Shown: positions 1 through 28,228 of the stretch, piece after piece
How positions within the stretch are numbered: the first letter of the stretch is position 1
Layout: each line of letters starts with the position of its first letter
Origin: Macrocystis pyrifera
Lineage: Eukaryota > Sar > Phaeophyceae > Laminariales > Laminariaceae
Reading direction: 5' to 3'
DNA: 64,000 bases
Assembly: GCA_031763025.1 (NCBI GenBank)
Contig: JASSKH010000021.1
Coordinates: 620,001 to 684,000, forward strand
The notes under the pieces: model-generated
Told to the model about the DNA's origin: nothing
What the model saw: only the letters and a program-made list of their open reading frames with translations
Database searches by the model: none
Program-made: the position numbers and the translations under genes

Positions 1-436
1 AAACTACTGTAGCATGAGCACTTTACATTCATTTTAACGACGACGACAACATATCCTTCGGAACCGGCTCCAACAGCGGAAATAGCTTGATCCCCATTTT
101 TTGGAGCCCTCAAACGATCATATTTCTCAGTTCACGTACGCCTGCCCGATGCCATGTACCTCTTCTCATGTACTCATGAGCTCATGCAGGCCATGTGAGC
201 CGTGAAAGCAAAGGTAGTAGACCGAACCCCTGCACAAAACCACCTTGCACAGTACGCTGCTTGCAACCCGTTTATAGCGCGCCGCACGCACCCCGTCTGT
301 GGTTTCCTTGGCTTCCTCCCCCCTAACCGGTCTGTGGTTCAAACAAAGTCTACCGCGATTCCTTCCCCGACGTCTAATGTTGAGGACAGTGGCCATGTAT
401 TGACAGTCTTGCAACTCCATTAATCGCCGCACGCAC

Positions 437-3400
437 CTTGTCCTTGGCTTCCTTGGCTTCCTTCGCCGCTCGACGGATGCTGGCTGCTTTTGCCTTAGCG
501 TCTTCCCTCTCAGACCGATTACGGAGAATTCGCGCGCTGGCTTCTGGCGTCAAGGTCTGGAATGACACAACCATGCCATCCCACGCGGCAGTTGGAACAG
601 CTACCTGTGCACCTGAATCACGATTACGCAAAAAAAGCGCAATACGTGACAGTTCGGAGAGCAGGTAGCATAACGTCAGCAAGGTGTTATCTACTGTAAT
701 TCGTTACGTTATCATGAGTAACGCATGCAGCGGTTGCAAATTGCTGGTTCTGCATTTTGACCCGGCCCCACGTTGTCGCTCCACATGTATTAAACGCCAT
801 CAATATCATCACGATCATCACTACAAGTGTTCAGGGCGGGTTAATACGTCCGTGTCGTCCACGAGCTTTCCGATGGAGACACTGTCACTCGCAGGGAGAA
901 CGCACGAGAACGCACGCCAGGCGGTTGATCTTCGATGGTTGACTCGGGTCCCTGTCCTTGCGGAACCGGTTGGCCGCAAATTGGCACGTGGTGGCGTCGC
1001 GGTACACACCACGGTCGCAGCCCACGAACGTAGAATTTTTAGCCTGCTTTAACAGCAGGCCCCCGCCACAACCAGCCTCGGGGCAATCCTTACCCAATAG
1101 TTCGCCGACCACTTGGAACGAACGACTTCCGCGAGCACGGTCGGGTGAGGGCCTACTTTTCTTAGCTGGTGAACGCTTGAAGGCATCAGACACTGATGAT
1201 ATCTGGTTGGTTTCGATTAGCTGATGTGGCTGACGAGATGACGAGTTGATTGTTGGGTAGTGTGTGGGGCGATGTTGTGTGCCGGGGTGGGGGGGTGGGG
1301 AGGGGTCGTCGGGCTTCGTGCATACAAGCTGACGTGGCGGGATGAACGTGGTGGATTAACCCGACTGTCAAGCTTTCGGGTGAGAGAGGAAATTATCCTC
1401 GCACGCACGCAGTTTGCGGGGGAGAAGCGAAAATATTTCAGCATGACCGAACTAACTGGAAACATTAGGCATCTGCATCAGCACGATCGACCATGCGGGA
1501 GAGAGAGGAGATTATCCCGCATGCCCGAAGTTAACTGGAAACATCAGGCATTAGCTCTGATCGAAGGAAAAAACTGCATACTGACCTCGAGAAATCCACT
1601 TCGAAAACCCAGGAAATCTTTAAAAAAAACAAAAAGCTGGAAACGAATAAAATTGATTGTTCACGAGACTGTCATCATACTTGCAAGGATAATTGTTTAT
1701 TACACCGCATACGATCTTATTGCTGTAAAAAACAGAAATCACGGGAGATAGAGACTAAAAAAGTGACGAGACGGCAGTACACCACGCCCAAAAGAAAATA
1801 AAAAAGGTGGAAGCAAAATACAGTTGTTCGTTCAGAAGACTGTCGTCATAAAATTATTTGATCACACCGCGTATACACAGGATCGTGCTGCTGCTGTAGA
1901 AACAGAAATCAAATCACGAGGACAGAAACTAACTGCAAAAAAAGTGACGAGCACGGTAGGGCAGCGCGCCCCGTCTGGGCACTGCGCGAGCCGTACACGT
2001 TCTCGTTCATACCGATTTTTTTTTGCAGCTTGCGGTAGAGAGGCTATTTTTTTCGGCATGCCCGAACTAACTGGAAACATCAGGCATCAGCCCGACCGAG
2101 CTTGCGGGAGAGAGCACAATTTCTCCTCCCCAAAAATGAAAAATAGCTATATATATTCTTTTATTTCAATCTCCTCCCCAAAAGAGGTTATATTTAGTTA
2201 TCGTTTGCGGCGGGTTAAGAATCTCTGAATGATGCGATGAAGTGCGTTGGTCGTACCGGAAAGTCGTGGATGATAGTTATTTGATGTATCATTCAGAGAT
2301 TCCTAACCCACCGCAAACGATAAGTATCACCTCTTTTGGAGAAGATGTCGAAATCAATAAACGATGAGGTGTGTTGGTCGTTCCGGAAAGTCGTGGATAG
2401 TAATTCGATGATAAGGGCGTTGGTCATTCCGGAAAGTCGTGGATATAAATTTGATATATCATCCAGGGATTCCTAACTCGCCACAAAGGATAATCGATAA
2501 TTATAACCTTTTGTGTGGAGAATATCGAAATCAAGAAAATAATCGATTGTTTTTTATTTTTGGCGGAGGAAAAATTATCTCGCATGCCCGAAGTTTGACT
2601 GGAAACATCAGGCATCAGCCCGAAGGATAAATGGACATCCCAATGCTATTAACTGATAGTATTTTCAAACACGGTTTGACGGGTCAAAGGTAGGCCTGAC
2701 GAGGCAAAGGTAGGTCGTCAACCGAAATCTTTGGCCACGAGACTGTGATAAATCACGTACTGGTAGATTGCAAAATTGGGTATCGATCACTCAACTCGTC
2801 GAACTCAATATCGACCACTCGACTGGTCCACGAAACTCAGTGTCCACCACTCATTTGGTCCAACTCACAGAGACTGATAAATCAAGTACTGGTAGCTTGC
2901 AAAATTGGACGTGCCAATGCCATGAACCACAGTATTTCAAATGACGGTTTGACGGGCCAAAGGCAGTCCTGACGGGGCAAAGGTAGGCCATCAACCGAAT
3001 TCTGTGACGAATCACGTACTGGTAGCTTTCAAAATTGGGTATCGATCACTCTACTTGTCGAACTCAGTATCGACCACTCGACTGGTCCACGGAAGTCAGT
3101 ATCGACCATTCATTGGGTACAACTCACAGCTGAGGTATCTGAGACGTTTGTCGCGCCCCGTCTGGGCACTGCGCGAGCGTGGCAGAGGCCGTCTCTACAG
3201 CAGCAGGCCCGACGAGGAAATGCATAATCATACCGTCGCGGGTCGGCAACGGAACAGTTGCAGGGTGAGCGTAGCGCTCACATACAGGCATACATGTACT
3301 CGTTCATAACTTTTTCTTTTTTTCTTGGCAGTTACATAATAATACAAAACGCCCTCACAACACAACCAAAACTCCACGATGCATGTGACACTATCTGCCA

Positions 3401-6396
3401 GTGCTGCTGCGTGTACAAAATTGTTTTCGCAGACACCGTTTGTACATTCACCACCGTACCACTCCTGCCGCGGCGTAGCTTCGTCCGATTCGGTCGACAC
3501 CAAATAGTCTGTCCTCTCTGCCTTACGGAGTCTGGTCGCCCGGCGTGCACAGCAGCCGCAGAGGCTCACGACGTTCGTTTCGCGACCATATACTAACCCA
3601 CGAATCTCAACATTTTTGCGCAAAACTCGTGCTTTCACATGAAAAATAGCCCGAATCGGAATTTCGACACTCGTTTCTGGAACGCCCAACCAAGCAACGG
3701 CGGAGCATGAGACCGGCCACCCCAGCCCATATTCCCCACACTCTTGCCACCATGAGCTGTCGAAAGCCGCGGAGGATGCGGCCTCTCCTGTTTCGGCCAA
3801 AGGAGAAGAGGTCCAATCTGGGTGCTGCCATCGAGAACAGAATATTTTTGCCGTTACGAGCGAGCATATATGTCGATTGACGGCACATTTGCCCCTTGAC
3901 GGACAGCCGTCAACGACATCCCAACTCTCAAAAGTGTTATTTCAGCAGAAGGCTTGACGGGCCAAAGGTAGGCCTGGCGGGGCAAAGGTAGGTCATCGAC
4001 CAAAATCTTTGGCCACGAGACTGTGATAAATCGAGTATCGACCACTCAACTCGTCCCACTCACAGCTGACGTTTTCATTAAAAGTTTTTGCAAGAAACGA
4101 GCAGGACACATCCGGTCACAGCTGTCAAGGACATCCCAACGGTAAAAACGTCTTTTTTTAGAAGAGGGTTTGACGGGACTAAAGCAAGCCTGACGGGGCA
4201 CAGGTAGGCCGTCAACCAAATTCTTTGGCCGCGAGACTGTTATAAATCAAGTATGGACCACTCAACTGGTCCCACTCACAGTTGACGTATTCACACCCGG
4301 CCAGCCGGCAGCCAGGGCACGGAGACTGTTATAAATCAAGTATCGACCACCCAACGGGTTCAGCTCACAGCTGGCGTACTCACACCCGGCCAGCCGGCAG
4401 CCAGAGCACGGCGCAAGCACGCCCAAGGCCGCCCCCGACACAGTCGGGGTCGGGGATCACGATGAGGCAATAGAGTCCCTTGAGGTGCGCTCAGAGCAGA
4501 GGGTCAACAATACCGTATCTATATCTATAGTACCTGGTATACGGCAGTATGGCTCGGGTATCACAAAAAAAATATAAAAATAGTCCCACCTTCGGCCTGG
4601 GCGTTGTCCCACACCATCACCGAACCCCTGGGCACCGAAAGCTTTTCCATCCCAGGGAAATCTCCTTCCGCCTCGCCCGAAATTGGTTCTATTGGCTTCC
4701 CTGCTGAAGGGGCACTTGCATGGGCAGGCCCCTTGCTACGCTTGGCCAGCTCTTGCGCGCTTCCGACGACCACTTCCCCATCTGCCTGCGATTACAATAT
4801 ATGAACAGAAGAACGTAAAAATATAAGAACGCAACGGCATGAGACAAAACCAAAAACCTAAAAAACGTCGGCGAAACGATGGGCAAGCAACGTGTAGGTG
4901 GTGACTGCCCCCGGTGCATCTTCAGGGGACTCACTTTCTGTATTAAAAAATGAAGAAATCGGGACTTTCGCTTTAGCATCAAGTAGCATCAGCATCAATC
5001 AGCATCACTCAATTTTTTCAGCTTGCTTTGGCTGATCGTACAAATGCCCATGGTCCATGGTTGTTAAGCATTCTAGTGCATTACATTCCCAGCGCACCCA
5101 TCACTTGCAGTGCATCAGCAGAATAGTCTAATATAGCTATAAATAGCAAAACAGTGAAGTAGGAGTACTTACTACTGAAGCATCAAATCAAAGAGACACC
5201 AAGGCCATTAATCATCGGGGCTGTTTACAGTGATAAACGTCTTTGCTCTTCTCCTTTGCGGTATGTGGGTCAGACTCGGCCAAAGCACATACCAAAGGGT
5301 CCCAGCAACAACATGTTCAGACAGCAGTAGAGGACATTACAACACTGTCACCACGTTTCGAACCAAAGACAGTGGGCCAGTGGTAACACCGGAATGGCGC
5401 TGTTAATACTTCATATTACTTTGTACCAAATCTCTTTCTCGATGAATAGTTAATATTAACAATAATGAAACACAACATTACGGGTCGGCAGTACAGTGCC
5501 GTGGGCTCGCACCTTTTCACACTTACCTGGTTCGAAGTGCAGGACGGATTGTAAAGGCTGCAGTGACACCCATGACAGAAGTGGTGTACAAGTAAATAGC
5601 AGTCTCAAAACGCACCATCACCGTATTAATACGATACTTGCACTAGCATACGTCATAATTCAAAATACTAATAACTCAATTTCTATTGGCGCGAGGTAAT
5701 AGACGTACTATTACCATATATAAATAGCACAATTATAATATTACTGTGTGAAGTTTCATATACTGCACTCGGCGCTCGTAGGTATAGAATAGTATTAGTG
5801 CATTATTGCCGTCCCACGAGGAAAACGTTGACACTAACACCTGCCCAAATGCATACTAAGCACTTCCGGGGAAATAAGAAGTTGTGGAGCTGATGTACAA
5901 AAGTTAGTGTGAAACGCACCCTTCTAATAAGAAAAATTATAGCCTGGGCCAGAATGCCAATTTCTTCTTATAGGGCCAGTACTGTAGGCCCTCCAGCTGT
6001 CGATTGCGACATGTAAACACAATGTACCAGATCTGGACAAAGCGCGGCGTGAAAATATGAAGAAAAACAGAACGTCGGTATTCACCTGCAGCCAAAGCAC
6101 GCACACCCCTGGTTCTGTGTCCGAGCCTTCTCCCCCTGCCCAGGCGGACTTCTCAAGCCCCCCCATCGATGCCGCTTCTCGCCCCGAGCTTTCTTCTTGG
6201 GAGCTGGCTATCGCCGCATCTCGCAAGGGCTGCAGCTTGGGCTTGCGTTGGTGCCAAGAATCCAACAGCGGGGCCGTCGCCGGAAGCGCGGAGGAATAGC
6301 TTCCTTTTCGAAAGAAATCGACCGTTACGGCTGTAACCGCCGCAACTGTCGTTAGACTCCCACTCTCTACCTCGCTACTGCTACAGGAGTTTGCTC
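437..6396 (-). CDS. Tentative multi-exon gene, function unknown
   Basis: Candidate exons in order: 6396-6086, 4785-4590, 3787-3452, 1192-1010, 612-437. Each has an AG before and a plausible GT after it, and the phases join (1|2, 0|0, 1|2, 1|2, 1|2), with the last exon ending in phase 0 at AAG|GTGCGT. The parts are low-complexity Ser/Ala/Gly sequence, a stretch IRAIFHVKARVLRKNVEIRG, a CP(x4)CGGG(x9)TFVGC motif like a topoisomerase-type zinc ribbon half, and an Arg/Lys/Ala helix (AKEAKEAKDK). Donors at 3452 and 1010 are less certain. The gene would continue off the left edge. I do not recognise the family; some exons could be chance open frames or mobile-element derived. Confidence 0.4.
1010..1192 (-). 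other. Possible C4-type zinc-ribbon fragment
   Basis: The minus strand reads GELLGKDCPEAGCGGGLLLK and then AKNSTFVGCDRG. The spacing of CP, CGGG and FVGC recalls the topoisomerase IA-type zinc finger (CP..CGG.L......F.GC...P.C). If the donor at 1010 is not used, a further YRDATTC follows and supplies a fourth cysteine. It may be an exon of the gene above or part of a transposable element. Confidence 0.35.
1366..2626. repeat. Dispersed direct repeat around AACTGGAAACATCAGGCAT
   Basis: The motif GCATGCCCGAAGTTAACTGG and the following AAACATCAGGCAT occur at about 1441, 1519, 2058 and 2583, each preceded by a GGGAGAGAG or GGAGGA stretch and AATTAT/ATTTT. A second short repeat, CCGGAAAGTCGTGGAT, occurs at about 2258, 2381 and 2429. 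This looks like a degraded nested repeat cluster. Confidence 0.7.
2178..2338. repeat. Inverted repeat (foldback), 50-bp arms
   Basis: The arm 2178-2233 (TTATCGTTTGCGGCGGGTTA core) is the complement of 2288-2338 (TAACCCACCGCAAACGATAA core) with few mismatches, spaced by about 55 bp. A third, more diverged right arm lies at 2456-2520. Confidence 0.8.
2676..4375. repeat. Repeat family TTGACGGG / CTGGTAG, five partial copies
   Basis: Units of up to about 200 bp share GACGGGCCAAAGGTAGGCCT, then GGCCACGAGACTGTGATAAA and TATCGACCACTCAACTGGTC. Copies start at about 2676, 2880, 3951, 4168 and 4318, in the same orientation. A further partial copy is at 25265-25375. It overlaps the tentative gene's introns. 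Confidence 0.75.
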
Positions 6397-6624
6397 CTGT
6401 GGCAGGGAAGAAAGATAAGACGGAGCCGAGAGGACACGGTGCGTCGTTGGTTCGGCACTGCTTCGAACGCAATTGAGTCAAAATGATACCCCCTTGTGAT
6501 CAAAGATGCTACTCATATTGATATGAACCGGTCTGTTTAGGCGCATCAAGGCAGTCTTTTGGCCTTAATATACTAATTTTAGCGTAGGGGGCGCCAATCA
6601 AGGAGTTAAACCGCGGTTTCTCGT

Positions 6625-6725
6625 ATGAGTAGGCTATTAATAGCACGTTTGTGTCTCTGGCATGAATAGGCTATTAATAGCACGTTTGTGTCTCTGGCAT
6701 GAATAGGCTATTAATAGCACGTTTG
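6625..6725. repeat. 37-bp tandem repeat, 2.7 copies
   Basis: The unit contains TAGGCTATTAATAGCACGTT and TGTGTCTCTGGCATGA and is repeated at 6625, 6662 and 6699 almost without change. The palindrome CTATTAATAG inside the unit is common elsewhere in the window. Confidence 0.85.
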
Positions 6726-7297
6726 TTGTATTAATAGTGTAAGGGTATTATCGGCACGATACTCCTATATACCTGGCTGCTATAATCGTTTATACTGGTA
6801 TCTACCTGTTGCTATTGTGGTACAGTACATACCACACACGGCATCTGCAGGTATGCTGCACTGCTTATCGCCGAGAGAAAATAATGTGCTGTTACACTTA
6901 TGTAGTCCACGAGTGCTAGTAAGCAAGGTAGGGAGTAAGCAGGGCAGGCAGCGAGTAGAGTAGGCAGTTAGCAGGGTAGGCCGTTACATAGCAGAGTTCG
7001 GGACAGTGGACAGTGGTATGACATGCGCATGCCAAGTCTACGGCGGTAGCAGCGGAAGTGCCACGGGCGGCGGTTGCTCTTCCTGTGCTGGCCTGTGTGC
7101 TCTCTCCTGTTTTCTTGTACTCCCCTGTATAATGCGAACATTCCCCCTCGCTCGCTGAACACATCAAAAGCCCACTGGCCACTACTGCTGTTCCTGCTGT
7201 TGCCTTCACTTTTGTTCCTATCGTTTTTTCAACTGCTCTTTCTAATGTTCTTTGGGTTAACCGTGCACCATATGTATATATAAGTATATATATTGTA

Positions 7298-7765
7298 TTG
7301 AAAGCACGAGTAGATCACGCCGCACCACGTAGACTAGGTTCGTGCCAGGTATTGCTGTCGAGTACAGGAAAATGGGCTGCCACGGGCAAACCCTTTGGCG
7401 TTCGTAGAAGCTACCAGGTACACTACATGGTCTATCGTGCTCGGTGTTGCCCGACCAATGCAATCGTTTACGCTTTACCTTGCTGGCTTGGAGACTCGAG
7501 CAATCCTGCTGCTCGAAGGAGCGCTAGCACCTCGACCAAACAGGGAGGGATATCTTCCACCTGGCATCATGTAGGTATTATGTTCAACATGCCCAACGAG
7601 ACAAGGCAGGCTAGCATACGTCAATTATCGCATGACGAAAACATGTCAAGGGATTTCTCTCCCGAGTCTGCACCAACCGAGCATTCTGCGGTCAGTCATA
7701 CGGACAAGACGCAAGGCAGCCTACTCGGTCGGACTAACGCGGCGACTACTGCTCTACTGCAGTAG
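7298..7765 (+). CDS. Hypothetical 155-codon ORF
   Basis: An unbroken frame in otherwise repeat-poor sequence. Its C-terminal half (SRDFSPESAPTEHSAVSHTD) has plausible protein composition, while the N-terminal half is rich in Cys/Arg/Tyr. There are no splice signals that I can defend and no domain. It may be chance. Confidence 0.15.
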   Translation: MKARVDHAAPRRLGSCQVLLSSTGKWAATGKPFGVRRSYQVHYMVYRARCCPTNAIVYALPCWLGDSSNPAARRSASTSTKQGGISSTWHHVGIMFNMPNETRQASIRQLSHDENMSRDFSPESAPTEHSAVSHTDKTQGSLLGRTNAATTALLQ

Positions 7766-8202
7766 GCTATTGCTCTGCTGTTCTGTCAACGGAACGATGG
7801 GCGAGAGTTCTCGATAGGTTGATGCTGTGACATGCAATATTGATGAGTTCATAGGGATAGCACATGACAAAAATACAGTACGTAAAACGATGCAGGCTCG
7901 GTCATTTATAGTATTGTAGCAATACGGTACCTTTCATATTTTGCTGCAGTCATATGGATGCATCACACACAACGCAGCAACGTGCTGCAGTAGTAGGACG
8001 GTGCAAATGCTAGTATATATGTACTACAGACACAGTGGTTACGTAGAACAAGACTCAGCGTTCTGCGAGTTTGTTCGGCGGTTCATGAATGTTTTTTTTT
8101 TGTGCCTGCATGAAGCAATGAGCACTCAGATAAGTCATCAATCAGACAATTGAACAATTAGATGCGAGCAGATCGAGCACATACAGTAGTAGCAGTACAA
8201 CA

Positions 8203-10018
8203 TTACAGGACATATTGGTAGGGGTCGGTCAGAGGGCCGTCGGAAAACTGCACGACTGTCCAACACTAGCAGCTCGCCTCACAAGAGATTCAGGAAAGAG
8301 CCGCACGTAAAAACACGCTAAGTCCCGCCCTACAGCGGCTCTGCACTACTATTACAGTATCAATACAATCCCCCCACCCCAGAAATAGACAATATACTTC
8401 GCACTCTTAGTGCTACTATTACAGTAGTACCAGGTATTGACAGTGGATCAACTCGTGGCTTCATGGTATTGGTCTCACGGTCTCACGGCATGTATTCCAC
8501 CCTGCTACTGCTGCTGCCACGAGGACTGCTACTGCTACTGCTACTGCTAATTCTACCGTTACCCGTGCTCGGCTACTGCTATATATGTACCTGGTGCTTG
8601 TATGCGGTTTCTGATGTGCTGCTGTTGTCGTTGCAATATGTATCGGTACTATTAATAACAGGAGTTCTGCGTCGCAGGCCCCCGATTGTATTGTATTGTA
8701 CCGGGTACCTGGTACCAGATAAGTGTCCCAAGAGTTCCAGGCAGGCGGATGCTTCCGTTACGTATACGTACGAGTTATCTGGTGTATCAGTTAGCATGTA
8801 ATATGATAACTGGTACATGTTCAGCAATAATACAATGGTAGAGCCGTAGTCTACTGCCGTACCCCCGTGTCGACGCTACTTGCGTAGACTATGAATAGAC
8901 TACTAATAATAACTGCTGTACAGTCAGTAGACTATAGGACCAGTGTACGAGTATTTTCTTACTGCTGTTATGATACCAGTGTCGCACCTCGGCGCCGACT
9001 GCTCTCCCGCCCCTAACATGCGCGCCGAAGTGAAGCGCTTGGCGCGTTCGCCCTCGCTCCCACTTGTTGTCCTTCTTCGGATCCATCAGCGTCCTCCCCA
9101 TCAGTTGTCGCTGCCATGCAGACATACAGCAGAGGCACAGCAATAGTAGCAGTAGCAGCAGCAGCAGTAACAAAACGAGTCAGTATAAGAGTTCAGCAGA
9201 AGTTACTACTTCTGTAGTACCGGCGTCCCCGGTGGCTTGGTAGGTGGTCCGCGTGCCTGTCAAGATCAATTTCGTGGGTTCCTCAAGTCTAACCGAGTGC
9301 ATGCTCATAGGGACTTTTTCTTGCATAAAAAATTGATAAGCGGAAAGCGCGAAAGCGTGAGTTGGCTACATTCGATGAAAATCGACGAGCAGTGGGAATG
9401 CTGAACCCTATGCGCGACAAAAAATAAAGGCACGTACCGGGGGGGGAAGGGACGACATCTGTGACCACGGCTTGTCCAGAAGATCGTCGAGGGTAAAACC
9501 CCCTACGAGTGGGCTGGAAAGTAAAAGTGATGAAAAAAAAAAAAGAAAAGTACTAGAAGCGAGTGTTAATAGGAGCTTCGCGTCGCGCCTGTGATATGAC
9601 ATGATAATGTTTTACTCGTATTAATAGAGTACGGAGCGCTACGTAGTCGTATCTTTGCGCGACAAAACACTTGAAGCAGTGCAGTGAAGAAGGATCGATA
9701 CCGCATTGACAGGGGCTAGGTAGCACTCGATACTCGATACAAGGGCATAAAAGGGTCGCTATCGAGCGGATACGGTACGAGTAATGTTGCAGTGCTGCTC
9801 CAACGCCACCACACCTCGCCACTTGTAGCCGCAAGCAGTAGCGATTCCAGGAAAAGGGACGACTCGTATAAAAGACCTTCTGGAATGACACCCTCGTACA
9901 TCTTAAAAGCCGTCGAACCAGGAATCAAAGTGAGCCTATCGACGCTTGAGTTAATCATGTCGCCAGTAGTTTCCTCCATCATTTTGGTAGTCTCGCTGCC
10001 GCTGACAGATAGCACCCA
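8203..10018 (-). CDS. Unknown gene, three phase-0 exons found
   Basis: Exon 10018-9815 (68 codons) follows CTTGCAG and ends GAG|GTGTGG; it reads WVLSVSGSETTKMMEETTGD and later AFKMYEGVIPEGLLYESSLF. Exon 9110-8988 (41 codons) follows GGCAG and ends GAG|GTGCGA; it reads RQLMGRTLMDPKKDNKWERG. A possible last exon, 8247-8203, gives 14 residues (FSDGPLTDPYQYVL) and TAA. Exact codon multiples and clean splice sites argue for real coding. No family is recognised and the 5' exons are not located. A SINE lies in the intron 9111-9814. Confidence 0.5.
9220..9544 (+). mobile_element. tRNA-derived SINE, copy 1
   Basis: Starts CCGGCGTCCCCGGTGGCTTG with a box A-like GTGGCTTGGTAGGTGG and a damaged box B (GTGGGTTCCTCAAGTCTAAC), followed by a tRNA-unrelated body and ending in a poly(A) tail. 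Over 320 bp it is nearly identical to 51107-51444. It lies in the intron of the minus-strand gene at 8.2-10.0 kb, opposite to its direction. Confidence 0.85.
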
Positions 10019-12221
10019 CTGCAAGCGCCACTGCTCAGCATTGCGTCATTTACCCTCTCATCCTCCCCTTATATGTACCGCCATTTGTATAATGTGGAAA
10101 ACCTTATTGCACCGCATGTAACGTCGTCGTGCGTCTCGCTAAATTATGCCGCATTTTCGTGGAGGCTCCCATCTCGACTCTGGTTCCGGACTGTCATGCT
10201 CGCGTTGGGCACCGCATCAACACCGCATGGTCTCGATAAGAACTCGGGGGGGTTCCTCCTCTGTGCGTTCTGTTAGCTGGGGTATCGTAGAGCCCCTGTA
10301 GGCGTGGCGTGCTTTGCCACGTCGATCATAAACGACTCCTCCGTGGTTTCACAGGTGAGCTCTGGCGTGTGCGTACAGCAGTGTCGTAACGTGGACACAT
10401 GCGACCGGTGCTGCAGTGCGGGCTGTGTGATTTGGTAGCAACGCGTCCCTGGTGCAAGTCTCACGTGAACAACGCTGTTTTGATGACTAGGAGTTGCCTG
10501 GAACTATAGTAGCGCCATAGGCTACTGCTGTATGAGTAGGGCATTACCAGTTACGACATTACGAGCTTGAGACACGAGTACGCCGCACGCCGCACATGAT
10601 CAACCGCACATGATCGAATGCTTGCAGCGTTGTATGTATGTGTGTATTGTGGCAGGTAGCGTACGCTAGTCTACCTGTAAGTAATGTAGTAATACCACAA
10701 GGTCGCATGCAGTATGCGCGTGTCACATACCTGGTACCAGGTAACGAAAGAGGGGGGGGAGCTTTGGTTCAGGTACTTGGTCGGGCTAAAAAAAAGGGTA
10801 GGGAGAGGTTTGGTTCAGGTACTTGGTCGGACAAATGGTGCATGTGTATGATGTAAGAATTTGGAATGCTGCTGCAGACTATTAATAATCATGGTAACTA
10901 CTGTAGGTACGTACCTGGCATCGAATCTGGTTATCTCCGTCGAAAATGATCGGCGCTGATAGCTGGGATCGTACTCGCAGGTTCGAGTGGTTTGGAATGG
11001 TATTTCCAACTGCGAAGAAACTCATAACTGCATCTGCATATCTGCATCCACAACTAACTGTACACAGCCGTCTATGCACTATGCGACGTACACGTACACT
11101 GTGCAAAACGCGCTGCAACTTGATAATTACAACACTGTACTACTGTGTACAGGTAGTAGGTGCGTACGTTCATGTTACTGCGGCAGTCTGTTTTCGTTGT
11201 CAGTTTAAGAGAACAGGAAGGTTTGAGGTTAGACCAAGGTCACAGAACAGAACAGGATACCGTCATTTTGTTGCTGGCGATGATGCAGCTTTGCGACAAA
11301 ACAACGCTGATTGCAGAGCATAATGTCCTATTGCAGTGTTTAAACTATTCTCGACCGGTTGGTCGGGCAGGAATATCCTGCAAGTCTTGGGGTCCAATTC
11401 ATGGAACAAACTGCGGAAACGAATGAAGTTAAAAAAAAATTGAAACTAGAGAGTACATGTAAGAGGATTGCACCAACCCCTCATTGCGCTTGGAGAAGGC
11501 CTCAGAAAATCTACTCCGAAGTGGAAACAGGTGGAGTATAAAAGCGGAGATTAACCGCATGGCGCTCCCCACCGACCTCGGCGGAGCTACCTCTGTGTTG
11601 GCGGAGCCGCCGATCCAAGATTTGTCATTCCCGACAGCGAGCCAGCTAGGCGGAGGGGCATTCAAATACTATATGCCGACCAGCGTCCGCAGAAAATGCT
11701 TAAAACATGAATCATATGATCAGATACCAAATATCCAAGAGCATTCGAAGTATCAAATTAACTGGGTTGTATATAGCATATACACTACTGTGCCGTATGC
11801 CGTTTATCGTCACCACGAAGTTTCTGCAATACAAGCGTGTATCCTTTCTTATCACAGCGTACCCCGCGCCTCTGCCGAAAATTTTAACTGCCGGCTACTG
11901 TAAGGGTAGACCCTAAGCTGAGCAACTAATCTGCGGAGCTCGAAATCGTCGATAACCAACAACATTCTAGCAACCTATATACCTTCGAAGAGCGCTATAA
12001 TACAAATGATACACGATGAGCGTCACTATTGATGATAAAGTTCGGTTGCACTGACTGACCGTATCCCCTCTGTTAACCGCTCTTAACCCCTGTTAACGTG
12101 CTCTTAACCTCCTTTCACCTGCAACAGATACGCGCCAGGACTCCCCAGACATCATTGTTTGCCCGTGAGGAATAAAGAACCACAAAAAGGAAGAATCGTC
12201 GTTATCCAAGATCAATACTAG
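10019..12221. other. Intergenic or unresolved upstream exons
   Basis: The missing 5' exons of the 8.2-10.0 kb gene should lie here, and so should the promoter of the C2/EF-hand gene. Also seen: a ~55-bp tandem pair (10748-10840, GTTCAGGTACTTGGTCGG) and a possible reverse-transcriptase remnant at about 11500-11690. Confidence 0.35.
11500..11690 (-). pseudogene. Possible non-LTR retrotransposon C-terminal remnant
   Basis: The minus strand reads AGRHIVFECPSA, stop, LARCRE, the usual shape of the knuckle after the reverse transcriptase (H-I-V-F-E-C-P....R.). Stops interrupt it. It is short, so the call is weak. Confidence 0.3.

Positions 12222-28228
<16,007 letters not shown>

Larger units (their letters stand above)
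6397..8202. other. Intergenic
   Basis: Holds the 37-bp tandem repeat, a short GTAGGCAG-rich stretch (6930-6990) and the weak ORF at 7298. I see no convincing gene. Confidence 0.4.
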
